NCBI GenBank assembly: GCA_015059105.1
Contig: SVBB01000008.1
Span: 1 to 64,000 of the forward strand
Origin: Erysipelotrichaceae bacterium
Lineage (GTDB): Bacteria; Bacillota_I; Bacilli_A; RFN20; CAG-826
Direction: 5' to 3'
DNA length: 64,000 nucleotides
Positions within the stretch are counted from its first letter, which is position 1. Each line of letters opens with the position of its first letter. Positions 19,468-28,721 of the stretch are shown here, in pieces. The notes under the pieces were generated by a model, which was given only the letters and a program-made list of their open reading frames with translations, made no database searches and had not been told where the DNA came from. A program made the translations under genes and the position numbers.

Positions 19468-20280
19468 ATGAATGAAGAATTAATTAAAAAAATGTTGCTA
19501 GCTCTCTCCTTGCAAACAGGGGGAAATTATGAGCAAATGTTCCGCTTACTTCAAAGGAAAGAATTCCCGCCGATGGAAGATATCTTGAATGCGGAAAAAC
19601 ACATCAAGAGTCGTTACCTCACTTTCTTTGATAAAGAATATCCAGATAGTCTTAGAGAAAGCGCGAGACCACCTCTCGTGATTTATTACTACGGTGATAT
19701 TTCTTTATTATATAAGGAAAAAGAAGCGGTCGCGGTCATTGGCTCACGTGAAGCGAGCGAAGAAGGAATCAGTGTTACTGAAGAATTTGTGAGAGAATTA
19801 GTCCCTGATTATCTCATCGTTTCGGGTTTAGCAAAAGGAATTGATGCGACTGCTCATCGTGCGGCGTTAGATAATGATGGGAAGACAATCGCGGTTCTCG
19901 GTTCTGGGATCGACTACTGTTATCCAAGTGAGAACTATTCTTTATATCGAAAAATAAAAGAAAAAGGATTAGTGATATCTGAATATCCCAATGCGACGGT
20001 TCCTGACCAGGACAATTTTCCAATGCGTAACCGTATTATCGCGGGACTTGCAAAAGGAATACTTATCACGGAAGCAAAGAAGAGAAGTGGGACATTGATT
20101 ACTGTTAACTGGGCACAGATGATATCAAAAGAAGTGATGTGCGTCCCGTACCGCGCTAGAGATAATAGCGGTTGCAATCAACTCATTAAAGACGGCGCTT
20201 ATCTCGTCGAAGATAGTGAGGATGTGAGACTCGTAATGGACGGGACGAGAAAGCTCAAAAAAACATTAATGCCATATTAA
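19468..20280 (+). CDS. dprA: DNA-processing protein DprA (Smf)
   Basis: This 270-residue Rossmann-like DprA carries VIGSREASEEG, VSGLAKGIDATAHRAAL and LGSGIDYCYPSEN. It loads RecA on incoming single-stranded DNA during transformation. It is shorter than many DprA proteins and ends soon after the Rossmann core, without a C-terminal winged helix. AGGAGG at 19456-19461 supports the ATG. The upstream 80 nt are A/T-rich with a possible TATATT near 19435. Confidence 0.93.
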   Translation: MNEELIKKMLLALSLQTGGNYEQMFRLLQRKEFPPMEDILNAEKHIKSRYLTFFDKEYPDSLRESARPPLVIYYYGDISLLYKEKEAVAVIGSREASEEGISVTEEFVRELVPDYLIVSGLAKGIDATAHRAALDNDGKTIAVLGSGIDYCYPSENYSLYRKIKEKGLVISEYPNATVPDQDNFPMRNRIIAGLAKGILITEAKKRSGTLITVNWAQMISKEVMCVPYRARDNSGCNQLIKDGAYLVEDSEDVRLVMDGTRKLKKTLMPY

Positions 20281-20320
20281 ATAAATGATTATTTAAGAAA
20301 ACATAATATAGAAATTGCAT

Positions 20321-20349
20321 TTGACAAGCGGAGATATAACAACTATATT
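20321..20349 (+). promoter_or_regulatory. Near-consensus sigma-A promoter of topA
   Basis: TTGACA (20321-20326), exactly 17 nt, TATATT (20344-20349). The start of transcription is expected near 20356, leaving a leader of only about 10 nt without a Shine-Dalgarno sequence before the ATG at 20366. Confidence 0.8.
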
Positions 20350-20365
20350 TTTGCATTGTAGACAT

Positions 20366-22474
20366 ATGAAACTAGTTATTGTAGAATCCCCAACAAAATG
20401 CCACACAATCCAACGTTACTTAGGCGATGGTTACGTAGTAAAAGCGTCATTAGGTCACATACGTGACCTAGCCACATCTGGCAAAGGTGGGCTTGGCATT
20501 GACATCGAAAATGGCTTCGCACCCACGTATAAGATAAATAAGGATAAAATTGGAGTGGTTAATGAATTAAAGGCTCTCTCTAGAAAAGCAGAAGAGGTTA
20601 TTTTGGCAACTGACCCTGATAGAGAAGGAGAAGCGATCGCCTGGCATCTCGCCTCGGTTTTAGGACTTGATCCAAACAAGAATAAACGTTTGGAATTCCA
20701 TGAAATCACCCGCGAGTCCATCACGAACGCATTGAACAGTCCACGCACAATCGATTTAAATCTCGTTTCTAGCCAAGAGACAAGACGTATTATCGACCGC
20801 ATTATCGGCTTTAAACTATCAACCCTATTAAATAGTAAGATTCATTCTAAAAGTGCGGGACGCGTGCAATCTGCGACCTTAAAATTGATTTATGATCATG
20901 ATAAAGAGATCAAAAGCTTCGTCCCAGAAGAATATTGGGTTTTCTCCGTCCAAGCAAAATATAAAAATGCCGAATTTTCATTGAACTTCAAAGGCGATAA
21001 AAAAGGCAAAGTCGAAGTTAATAATAAAGACAAGGCTGATGAAATCATCAATGCTTTGGGTGATTCTTTTAAAGTTATCGAAGTGAAGAAATCATTCAAA
21101 CACATTGAATCAAAAGAACCATTTACAACTTCAACATTACAACAAGAAGCATTTAATAAACTAAAGTTTAAAACGAAGAAGACACAGTTCCTCGCCCAGA
21201 CTTTATATGAAGGTGTTTTAATCAACGGAGAACACGTTGGTTTAATCACTTATATCCGTACTGATTCTTCGCGTTTATCCGGACCATACGTCGGACGTGC
21301 GAATGCTTATATTGAAGAAACGTACGGCAAAGAATATCTCGGTAGAGTGAGAGGAAATCAACATAACATCTTGTCACAAGATGCTCACGAAGCAATCAGA
21401 CCGACGAGCAATCACCTCACCCCTGAAAGTGTAAGAAGATATTTAAAACCAGATCAATATAGTTTGTATAAACTCATCTATAATCGTACTTTAGCGTCTT
21501 TGATGAAAGCAAAGAAAGTGGAAGTAGAAGAGATTTTATTAGAAAATAATGGATATATATTCTCGTTAGAATTTAGTAAAACTATCTTCCCAGGATTTGA
21601 GATCGTTTATAAAGATGAAGATGTCGATTATAAAGGTGCGATTCCAAGTGTGAATGAAGGTGAAGAATTTGTTTTAATCGAAAAGAAAGCCGAACAAAAG
21701 TTCACCCAACCACCTGCCGCCTATTCCGAAGCGAGATTAGTTAAGCTGATGGAAGAAGTGGGCATTGGTCGTCCATCAACATATTCCTCCACGATTGAAA
21801 CGCTTAAGAAAAGAGGATATGTCGATAACGAATCTGGTATCCTCAACATCAACGATCAAGGTATCAAGACAACTGTGGTCTTAAATAAATATTTCCCAGA
21901 TATCGTTGATGCGAAATACACCGCGCAGATGGAGACTAACCTCGATGATGTGCAAGATGGTTCAGCATCTCGACTTAAGATGCTTACTGATTTCTTCTAT
22001 CCATTTAATGATGAAGTCGAAAAAGCAAAGAAGTTAATGTACCCAGATGCTGGTCAAGAAACTGGTGAAATGTGCCCAGTATGCGGTTCCCCGCTCGTGC
22101 ATAAACACGGGAAGAACGGTTCCTTCATCGCTTGCTCTAATTTCCCAAAATGTAAATACGTGAAAAAAGAAAAAGCAGAAGTGGTGCAAGTTGGTAGAAA
22201 CTGCCCTGAATGTGGCTCTCCACTCGTCATCAGAAAAGATAAAAAAGGCAGAGAATTTGTCGCTTGTTCCTCCTTCCCAAAATGCAGATATATCGAGAAG
22301 GAAAAGGTGGAATACACAGAGAGCGATTTTGTAAAAAAATGCCCGAAATGCGATGGATTTTTAGTGAAAAAGCGTGGGAAACGTGGATATTTCCTCGGTT
22401 GTAACAATTATCCTAATTGTGATTATATGGAGTCGTATCCACATAAAAGAAGAAACCATCCTGCTTCAAAATAA
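20366..22474 (+). CDS. topA: DNA topoisomerase I
   Basis: This 702-residue type IA topoisomerase opens with KLVIVESPTKCHTIQRYL (toprim), followed by DPDREGEAIAWHL. The active-site tyrosine lies in YIRTDSSRLS near residue 300. Three C-terminal four-cysteine zinc ribbons lie at about residues 570-690 (CPVCGSPLV, CPECGSPLV and CPKCDGFLV start them). It relaxes negative supercoils. The ATG at 20366 fits the family start; an upstream in-frame codon would place the promoter inside the gene. Confidence 0.96.
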   Translation: MKLVIVESPTKCHTIQRYLGDGYVVKASLGHIRDLATSGKGGLGIDIENGFAPTYKINKDKIGVVNELKALSRKAEEVILATDPDREGEAIAWHLASVLGLDPNKNKRLEFHEITRESITNALNSPRTIDLNLVSSQETRRIIDRIIGFKLSTLLNSKIHSKSAGRVQSATLKLIYDHDKEIKSFVPEEYWVFSVQAKYKNAEFSLNFKGDKKGKVEVNNKDKADEIINALGDSFKVIEVKKSFKHIESKEPFTTSTLQQEAFNKLKFKTKKTQFLAQTLYEGVLINGEHVGLITYIRTDSSRLSGPYVGRANAYIEETYGKEYLGRVRGNQHNILSQDAHEAIRPTSNHLTPESVRRYLKPDQYSLYKLIYNRTLASLMKAKKVEVEEILLENNGYIFSLEFSKTIFPGFEIVYKDEDVDYKGAIPSVNEGEEFVLIEKKAEQKFTQPPAAYSEARLVKLMEEVGIGRPSTYSSTIETLKKRGYVDNESGILNINDQGIKTTVVLNKYFPDIVDAKYTAQMETNLDDVQDGSASRLKMLTDFFYPFNDEVEKAKKLMYPDAGQETGEMCPVCGSPLVHKHGKNGSFIACSNFPKCKYVKKEKAEVVQVGRNCPECGSPLVIRKDKKGREFVACSSFPKCRYIEKEKVEYTESDFVKKCPKCDGFLVKKRGKRGYFLGCNNYPNCDYMESYPHKRRNHPASK

Positions 22475-22485
22475 AGTTAATAATT

Positions 22486-22522
22486 AATAATCGAGATGAG
22501 TAAAACATTTCGATTATTTTTT
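22486..22522 (+). terminator. Intrinsic terminator of topA
   Basis: AATAATCGA pairs with TCGATTATT across a 15-nt loop, followed by a run of T. Confidence 0.7.
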
Positions 22523-22564
22523 AAAGAAGAAAAGTAATTTATAATGGAGTGAGAAAAACAGCTT

Positions 22565-23500
22565 ATGAATAAGTATGAAGCAGAATTCTTAAACCATTTG
22601 TCATTCGATAGAAACTATTCTCCGATGACTATTGATTCATATCGTCGTGATATCGATAAGTTTTGTGCGTTTCTCTCAAAAGAAGATTGCCTCATCGATG
22701 ATGTTGATTTAGTGATTATTCGTAACTTTTTGACCGAAGAAATAAGCAGTAATGTCAGTAAACGTAGTTGTATGAGAAGACTATCTTCACTTCGTCAGTT
22801 CTATAGCTATTTAGTTAAAGAAAAATATGTGAAGATTAATCCCTTTGCCTTTGTCTCTTCTCCACGAACGGAAAAGAAATTACCTCATGTGATGTATCGA
22901 GAAGAAGTGGAAGCATTACTTAAAGCAAACGCGGAAAGAAAAGATGAACTCGCTCTCCGTGACCAAGCGATATTAGAGATACTTTATTACTGTGGGGTTC
23001 GCGCTAGTGAACTCATCAACGCGAAGATCAGCGATGTCAATGTGAGGAATAGATCACTTAGGGTTTTTGGCAAAGGAAGAAAAGAAAGAATTGTTCCTTT
23101 TACCAGCGAATGTGCGAATACGATTAGCAAATATTTAAAGGAGTCTCGCCCCTTATTAAAACAGAAATATGATGAACATCCAGAATTCGATGAAAAAGGC
23201 ATAAAGAAAGAATATTACAATTTGATATTAAATAATAACGGTAAGAAACTGACTCTTAGAGGTCTTGAATTTATATTGGACAAAATTGAGGAAAAAACTG
23301 GTGAATATGTGAACCTGCATCCCCACCTACTACGTCATAGTTTTGCCACTCAGCTCTTATCAAATGGAGCAGATTTACGCGTCATTCAAGAACTCCTTGG
23401 GCATAGTTCAATCAATACCACTCAAATATACACTCACGTCTCAGAAGAAAAAGTTAAACGGGAATATTTATCCGCTCATCCTCGGGCTAAAAAAGACTAA
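22565..23500 (+). CDS. Tyrosine recombinase of the XerC/XerD type
   Basis: This 311-residue phage-integrase family enzyme has a SAM-like N-terminal domain (residues 1-90). The catalytic residues are visible in GVRASEL (Arg), HLLRHSFATQLL (His-x-x-Arg), LGHSS and TTQIYTHVS (Tyr nucleophile near residue 291). The location after topA matches xerC/codV of Bacillus, so a role in chromosome dimer resolution is likely. TATAAT at 22540-22545 precedes it, giving a short leader. Confidence 0.9.
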   Translation: MNKYEAEFLNHLSFDRNYSPMTIDSYRRDIDKFCAFLSKEDCLIDDVDLVIIRNFLTEEISSNVSKRSCMRRLSSLRQFYSYLVKEKYVKINPFAFVSSPRTEKKLPHVMYREEVEALLKANAERKDELALRDQAILEILYYCGVRASELINAKISDVNVRNRSLRVFGKGRKERIVPFTSECANTISKYLKESRPLLKQKYDEHPEFDEKGIKKEYYNLILNNNGKKLTLRGLEFILDKIEEKTGEYVNLHPHLLRHSFATQLLSNGADLRVIQELLGHSSINTTQIYTHVSEEKVKREYLSAHPRAKKD

Positions 23501-23526
23501 AAATATATGAAAACAATATTTTCCCC

Positions 23527-23555
23527 TTGTTAATAGTTTTTCTCTTGGGTAGAAT
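23527..23555 (+). promoter_or_regulatory. Promoter of rpsB-tsf
   Basis: TTGTTA (23527-23532), 17 nt, TAGAAT (23550-23555). Transcription should begin near 23562. Confidence 0.6.
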
Positions 23556-23561
23556 ATATGA

Positions 23562-23682
23562 CGGCTCTACTAAGTAGGGACTACACACACCGTGAATTCA
23601 ACCCTTTGTGCAGAACCTGGGTTTTGGCTCTGTGGTCGTTGTCAGAAGCGGTGGAGGTAAAAAACATAAAGGAGGCTCAAAA
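23562..23682 (+). promoter_or_regulatory. Structured rpsB leader candidate
   Basis: A 120-nt untranslated leader precedes rpsB. It includes AACCC (about 23610) able to pair with GGGTT across a 15-nt loop, plus G-rich segments and a second GGAGG upstream of the true ribosome site. Ribosomal protein S2 leaders are autoregulatory in several bacteria; the match here is positional only. Confidence 0.4.
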
Positions 23683-24717
23683 ATGAGCGAAGAAGAAAAG
23701 AAAGTAGTTGCAGCGGAAGAAGTCGCTGCCAACCCAATGGATGCTGTTATCCATGATCCAGATGCCCCAATTATTACCATGAAAAAGCTTTTAGAAGCTG
23801 GTAGCCATTTCGGACATCAAACAAGAAGATGGAACCCAAAGATGAAGAAATTCATTTATGGTTCTAGAAACAATGTTTACATCATTGATTTAGCCAAGAC
23901 TGTTGAATGCATCAACGCTGCTTACCTCGCGATGAAACAAATCGTCGCCGATGGTGGTAAAGTCTTATTTGTCGGCACTAAACCACAATGCCGTGAAACT
24001 GTGGAAGCTGAAGCTTTCAGAAGTGGTTCATTCTATATGACTAACCGTTGGTTAGGTGGTACCTTAACTAACTTCAAGACTATTCAAGGTCGTATCAGAT
24101 ACTTAAACGAACTCGAAAAGAGAGAAGAAGAAGGCGAACTCGATTTATTACCAAAGACTGAGGCCGCTGGTTTAAGAAAAGAAAAAGAAAAATTAAACAA
24201 AAACTTATCCGGTATCAAAGAGATGAGAAAAGTTCCAAACGCTTTATTCATCGTTGATCCAAATATTGAACATAACGCTGTCTTTGAAGCGAAGAAACTC
24301 GGTATCCCAGTGTTCGGTATCGTCGATACTAACTCCGATCCAGATTTATTCGACTATCCAATCCCAGCCAATGATGATGCTATTCGTAGCGTGGCCTTAA
24401 TCTTAGCCGTCATCGCTGATGCTATCGTTGAAGCCAAAGGCGGTTTACCAGTCGTTGCTTATAGCAAAGATGAAGGTGAAGATGTCACTATGAAAGAAGT
24501 CATCAAACAAACTGATAAAGAAAATGCTGAGAAATTAGCAAGAATTAGAGCGGAAAGAGCGGCTCGTGCTGCCCAATTCCAAAGAGAACAAGAATTAAGA
24601 GCAACTTCTGAAGATAAAGCACAAGCAGTCGCCGAAGAAGAAAAACAATTAAAGAAAGCCCCTGCCAAGAAACCAGCTAAAAAAGAAGAAGCTCCTGTTG
24701 AAGAAAAGGCGGAATAA
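23683..24717 (+). CDS. rpsB: 30S ribosomal protein S2 with long N- and C-terminal extensions
   Basis: This protein is 344 residues long, about 90 more than usual. The S2 core runs from about residue 32 ([20 protein letters not shown]) to about 265, with [21 protein letters not shown] and [11 protein letters not shown]. An acidic 30-residue N-terminal extension and a Lys/Glu/Ala-rich C-terminal tail of about 75 residues are added. The ATG at 23683 follows GGAGG at 23671-23675. It is co-transcribed with tsf. Confidence 0.95.
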   Translation: MSEEEKKVVAAEEVAANPMDAVIHDPDAPIITMKKLLEAGSHFGHQTRRWNPKMKKFIYGSRNNVYIIDLAKTVECINAAYLAMKQIVADGGKVLFVGTKPQCRETVEAEAFRSGSFYMTNRWLGGTLTNFKTIQGRIRYLNELEKREEEGELDLLPKTEAAGLRKEKEKLNKNLSGIKEMRKVPNALFIVDPNIEHNAVFEAKKLGIPVFGIVDTNSDPDLFDYPIPANDDAIRSVALILAVIADAIVEAKGGLPVVAYSKDEGEDVTMKEVIKQTDKENAEKLARIRAERAARAAQFQREQELRATSEDKAQAVAEEEKQLKKAPAKKPAKKEEAPVEEKAE

Positions 24718-24722
24718 TAATC

Positions 24723-25601
24723 ATGGCTGATTCATTAATCGATTTAATCAAAGTATTACGTGACCGCACTGGTGCTGGTCTTATGGACTGCAAAGGTGCC
24801 TTACTCGCTAACGATTGCGATTTAGACAAAGCAACTGACTGGTTAAGAGAAAAAGGCTTAGCCAAAGCTGCGAAGAAAGCCGATCGTATCGCTGCCGAAG
24901 GTTTAGCCTTAACTATCCCATGTGGATGTGGCAATCGTGTTGTAATCTTAGAAGTTAACTGTGAAACAGACTTCGTCGCCAAAGGCGAACAATTCCATGA
25001 CTTCGTCGAATCCATCGGTAAAAACCTCTTAGCGAATAACTATGCTAGCTTAGAAGCCGCGAAAGACGGTGTCAAAGATTTAGTTGCTGATGCAACTGTT
25101 AAAATGGGCGAAAAATTCGATCTTAGAAGATATCAAATTCTCAAGAAAGAAGATGGCCAAGAATTCGGTACTTACCTCCATATGGGTGGTAAGATTGCTG
25201 TCGCTCTCATCTTAGAAAATGGCAGTGCTGAATTAGCCAAAGGCTTAGCGATGCACATCGCTGCTAATAACCCATCTTACTTAACTCTTAACGATGTCCC
25301 AGCTGATGTCTTAGCACATGAAAGAGATGTCCAAAGAGAAGCTGCTAAAAACGATCCAAAATTCGCTAGCAAACCAGCGGAATTCCAAGAAAAGATTTTA
25401 GATGGCAAACTCAACAAATATTTCTCTGAAATGACATTAGCGTCTCAAACTTATCTCATGGACGACAGCAAGAATGTTAGTCAAGTCCTCAAAGATAATG
25501 GTGCGAGCATCAAATGTTTCGTGAGATACCAAGTTGGCGAAGGCATTGAAAAAAGACATGATGATTTCGCTAGCGAAGTTATGAAGGAAATTAACAAATA
25601 A
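24723..25601 (+). CDS. tsf: Elongation factor Ts
   Basis: This 292-residue protein starts with the UBA-like domain (RDRTGAGLMDCKGAL), then CETDFVAKGEQF, the EF-Tu-contacting motif, and the dimerisation region. It is the nucleotide-exchange factor of EF-Tu. It lies 5 nt after rpsB. Immediately behind its stop is a hairpin with a T-run that may reduce pyrH-frr expression. Confidence 0.96.
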   Translation: MADSLIDLIKVLRDRTGAGLMDCKGALLANDCDLDKATDWLREKGLAKAAKKADRIAAEGLALTIPCGCGNRVVILEVNCETDFVAKGEQFHDFVESIGKNLLANNYASLEAAKDGVKDLVADATVKMGEKFDLRRYQILKKEDGQEFGTYLHMGGKIAVALILENGSAELAKGLAMHIAANNPSYLTLNDVPADVLAHERDVQREAAKNDPKFASKPAEFQEKILDGKLNKYFSEMTLASQTYLMDDSKNVSQVLKDNGASIKCFVRYQVGEGIEKRHDDFASEVMKEINK

Positions 25602-25602
25602 A

Positions 25603-25624
25603 GGAGCACTTTGTGCTTCTTTTT
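25603..25624 (+). terminator. Terminator or attenuator between tsf and pyrH
   Basis: GGAGCAC pairs with GTGCTTC (one G-U) over a TTT loop, followed by five T. pyrH begins 11 nt later with no ribosome site of its own. Confidence 0.65.
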
Positions 25625-25634
25625 ATTACTAATT

Positions 25635-26348
25635 ATGTATAAAAGAATATTATTAAAATTATCAGGCGAAGCTCTCGCTAATGAGCATCAAACAATCGAT
25701 GCTAGCAAAGTGAAAGAGATCGTTCAAGTCATTAAATCATTAGTGGAACAAGGCACCCAAGTCGGCATCGTTATCGGGGGAGGAAATATCTACCGCGGTA
25801 AACTCGCTGGTGAACTCGGTATCGATCAAGTTCCTGCTGATTTCATGGGTATGACAGCAACAACTATCAACTGCATCGCGATGTGCAATGCTTTAATCGC
25901 TAACGGCTTAAAGGCGAAAGTTTTTACTGCTCTTCCACCAATTGAAGGTGTTTCCTATTCTTATAATAAAGAAGATGCTAATAAAGCTTTTGATGAAGGA
26001 AATGTTTTATTCTTTGCGGGCGGTATTGGCAAACCATTCTTTACCACTGATACAGCAGCATCAACAAGAGCTTTAGAAACTAACTGTGAAGTCATCTTGA
26101 TGGCAAAAAATGGTGTTGAAGGTATCTATGACAAAGACCCAAGAACTAATCCAGACGCTAAATTCTTTAAAACTATTTCTTATGAAGAAGTGATTGAAAG
26201 AAAATTACAAGTCATGGATATATCAGCAGTGGAACTTGTTAAAAACACTGATTTAAAACTAAGAGTGTTTTCCATGCAAAACCTTGATAATATTATTAAA
26301 GTAGTGAACGGTGAAGATATCGGTACTACAGTAGGGAGGAATCTATAA
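25635..26348 (+). CDS. pyrH: Uridylate kinase
   Basis: This 237-residue amino-acid-kinase-fold protein has KRILLKLSGEAL, VIGGGNIYRG and DTAASTRALE. It converts UMP to UDP. The ATG at 25635 matches homologue starts and lacks a Shine-Dalgarno sequence. A weak TATTAC ends 7 nt before it, so it could also be leaderless downstream of the tsf terminator. Its stop overlaps the frr start (TAATG). Confidence 0.95.
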   Translation: MYKRILLKLSGEALANEHQTIDASKVKEIVQVIKSLVEQGTQVGIVIGGGNIYRGKLAGELGIDQVPADFMGMTATTINCIAMCNALIANGLKAKVFTALPPIEGVSYSYNKEDANKAFDEGNVLFFAGGIGKPFFTTDTAASTRALETNCEVILMAKNGVEGIYDKDPRTNPDAKFFKTISYEEVIERKLQVMDISAVELVKNTDLKLRVFSMQNLDNIIKVVNGEDIGTTVGRNL

Positions 26349-26893
26349 TGGATGAAATCGCATTAGACGCACAAAATAAGATGAACAAGTCAATTGATGT
26401 CTTAGTTCAATCTTTAACAACTTTAAGAACAGGCAGAGCTTCTGCCGCGATGCTTAACGGTATCGATGTTGACTATTATGGTTCTCCAACCCCTCTTAAT
26501 CAAATCTCTTCGATTACTGTTCCAGAACCAAGACAACTCTTAATCAAGCCATATGACAAAAACGATGTGAAAAGCATCGTTGCAGCGATCAATGCTTCTG
26601 ATTTAGGCCTTAACCCAATCAACGAAGGTCAACTCGTGAGACTCAATATCCCTGCGATGACTGAAGATAGAAGAAGAGAAGTTTCTAAACAAGCCCATAA
26701 ATACGGCGAAGAAGCGAAAGTGACCATTAGAAATATCAGACGTGAATATATGGATCTCGTCAAACTCGATGAAGAATTGACGGAAGATTATCAAAAACGC
26801 GTGGAAGAAGATATTCAAAAAGTCACCGATGAAGCAGTGAAGAAAATCGATGTTATCATCGCTGAAAAAGAAAAAGAAATCATGTCTATATAA
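26348..26893 (+). CDS. frr: Ribosome recycling factor
   Basis: This 181-residue protein has LTTLRTGRASAAMLNGIDVDYYG and IPAMTEDRRREVSKQAH, the RRF signatures. It splits post-termination ribosomes with EF-G. GGGAGG at 26334-26339 and the TAATG overlap with pyrH support the start. A strong terminator follows. Confidence 0.96.
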   Translation: MDEIALDAQNKMNKSIDVLVQSLTTLRTGRASAAMLNGIDVDYYGSPTPLNQISSITVPEPRQLLIKPYDKNDVKSIVAAINASDLGLNPINEGQLVRLNIPAMTEDRRREVSKQAHKYGEEAKVTIRNIRREYMDLVKLDEELTEDYQKRVEEDIQKVTDEAVKKIDVIIAEKEKEIMSI

Positions 26894-26900
26894 TAAAGAG

Positions 26901-26922
26901 CCAACCAAATGGTTGGTTTTTT
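26901..26922 (+). terminator. Intrinsic terminator of the rpsB-frr unit
   Basis: CCAACC pairs with GGTTGG around AAAT, followed by six T. Confidence 0.85.
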
Positions 26923-26955
26923 AATATAGTGTTTTATTTATTTTCGCGCGTAAGT

Positions 26956-26961
26956 TATAAT
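26956..26961 (+). promoter_or_regulatory. -10 box of uppS-polC operon, nearly leaderless
   Basis: TATAAT ends 10 nt before the uppS ATG at 26971, leaving at most a 3-nt leader. No Shine-Dalgarno sequence. Confidence 0.55.
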
Positions 26962-26970
26962 AACTTTAAT

Positions 26971-27681
26971 ATGGCAAAGAACAACAAATTAACACATGTT
27001 GCATTCATTATGGACGGGAATGGTAGATGGGCGAAAGCGCGTGGCCTACCACGTACAGCTGGGCATAAAGCTGGCTGTGACCGCATCATCGACATTTATG
27101 AAGAATGCTTAGCGCAGGATATCAAAGTGATGTCCTTATATGCTTTTTCAACTGAAAACTGGAATCGTCCAAAAGCGGAAATCAGTCAACTATTCAAATA
27201 CTTGGATGCTTTCTTCAAAAAGGAAATCAACCGTTTGATTAAGGATGGATCAAGAGTTATCGTCAGTGGCGATATCTCTCGCTTACCTCCTAAAACCCAA
27301 AAAACGATCAATGAAGCAATCGATAGAACTAAAGATTGCCCTAACTTTACTTTTAATATCTGCCTTAACTATGGTGGTAGAGCAGAAATTATTAGAGCTG
27401 CGAAATTATTTGCATTAGAAGTTAATAACGGCAAAGATATCGATTCGTTAACTGAAGATAATTTCAATGATTATTTATATACCAAGGGATTGCCGCCTGT
27501 TGATTTACTAATTAGAACTAGCGGTGAACAAAGAACGAGCAATTATCTCCCATATCAATTAGTTTATGCGGAAATGCTTTTCCCGAAAACTCCGTGGCCG
27601 GATTTCACAAAAGAAGAATTTAGAAAATGTATTGATGAATTTCAAAATAGGGACCGCAGATTTGGAGGAATTAAAGAATGA
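26971..27681 (+). CDS. uppS: Undecaprenyl diphosphate synthase
   Basis: This 236-residue cis-prenyltransferase has FIMDGNGRWAKARGLPRTAGH (catalytic Asp in MDGNGRW), FSTENWNRP, and near the end DLLIRTSGEQRTSNYLP. It makes the C55 lipid carrier for cell-wall synthesis. The ATG at 26971 was chosen because the family starts here and the -10 box excludes the upstream in-frame codons. Its stop overlaps the cdsA start (ATGA). It heads uppS-cdsA-dxr-rseP-polC. Confidence 0.95.
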   Translation: MAKNNKLTHVAFIMDGNGRWAKARGLPRTAGHKAGCDRIIDIYEECLAQDIKVMSLYAFSTENWNRPKAEISQLFKYLDAFFKKEINRLIKDGSRVIVSGDISRLPPKTQKTINEAIDRTKDCPNFTFNICLNYGGRAEIIRAAKLFALEVNNGKDIDSLTEDNFNDYLYTKGLPPVDLLIRTSGEQRTSNYLPYQLVYAEMLFPKTPWPDFTKEEFRKCIDEFQNRDRRFGGIKE

Positions 27682-28721
27682 GCGAAGAAATGCAAAGAAA
27701 TAGTAGACATACAATTACTATTAATAAAATTAACGAAGAGGCAAAAGTCGCTTTGAAAACACGTGTTATTTCCGCGATTGTTGGTTTAGCAATTATTATT
27801 CCAGCGGTCATCTTAGGCGACTGGCTATTTTTAGCAGAAATGATTGCGGTGGTTGGCATTGCTTCATATGAAATCGTCCACTGTGCGAAAAAGAAATATT
27901 CCATTTGGTTATACATCTTCTCTTGCTTAGCGATGTTCTCTTTGACCTTCTGGCCAATGTTTAGAAATCTCATCGCTTATGGCGCGATTGGGGATGGACA
28001 TGCTTATTTCTATTTCGATTCCTTATATATCTCATTCCTCATCTTAGTGTTATCGATGTTTGCTCTTTTCTATATCATCATGTGGGACGAGAATTTCACT
28101 GTCCGCGATGCAAGTTTCATCTTAACAACAGGTTTATTATCTGCATTAGGATTCCAATGCTTAGTGTTCATTAGATTTTATCCAGCCTATTTAATGGGGG
28201 TGACTGATGGGTATTACAATACGAATAATACATTTACAAGTATGCTACTCATTATCTATTTCTTAATTGCTGTCTTTTCCACTGATATCGGTGCTTATTT
28301 CACCGGTATGTTATTCGGTAAAAAGAAGATTAATCCAAGAATTTCTCCTAAAAAGACTTGGGCTGGTTTCTTTGGCGGATTAATCATTTCCACGGTTTTA
28401 TCAGCGACATTTGGTATCGTTTTGGCGGCTTGTGGCTATCCAATTCTCCCTATTCAAAATGGCATATCAATCTTCGACTTGAATCACTGGTATAATATCG
28501 TCATTCTTTCTGCTGTTATTCCTCCATTTGCGACATTAGGCGATTTCGTCTTCTCCGCGATGAAGAGATATTTTGGTATTAAAGACTTTGGCAAAATTAT
28601 GCCAGGTCATGGTGGAGTGCTTGACCGCACAGATTCCATCATCTTCGCGGCTTTAGTGATGGGTTTATTCATCATCATTGTGGAAGCGGCAACATTTGGA
28701 GTTATTAACCCGTTATTATGA
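27678..28721 (+). CDS. cdsA: Phosphatidate cytidylyltransferase
   Basis: This 347-residue membrane protein has about eight hydrophobic segments after a 30-residue cytosolic N-terminus. The CdsA signature is in the C-terminal part (SPKKTWAGFFGG, then GDFVFSAMKRYFGIKDFGK and MPGHGGVLDRTDS). It makes CDP-diacylglycerol for phospholipid synthesis. It is longer than the Bacillus enzyme (269 residues) because of additional N-terminal and loop residues. It overlaps uppS and dxr by 4 nt each. Confidence 0.94.
   Translation: MSEEMQRNSRHTITINKINEEAKVALKTRVISAIVGLAIIIPAVILGDWLFLAEMIAVVGIASYEIVHCAKKKYSIWLYIFSCLAMFSLTFWPMFRNLIAYGAIGDGHAYFYFDSLYISFLILVLSMFALFYIIMWDENFTVRDASFILTTGLLSALGFQCLVFIRFYPAYLMGVTDGYYNTNNTFTSMLLIIYFLIAVFSTDIGAYFTGMLFGKKKINPRISPKKTWAGFFGGLIISTVLSATFGIVLAACGYPILPIQNGISIFDLNHWYNIVILSAVIPPFATLGDFVFSAMKRYFGIKDFGKIMPGHGGVLDRTDSIIFAALVMGLFIIIVEAATFGVINPLL

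Noticed and set aside
22565-23500. Tyrosine recombinase as integrase of a mobile element
   Set aside because: Its position between topA and rpsB and its length match the housekeeping xerC/codV gene.
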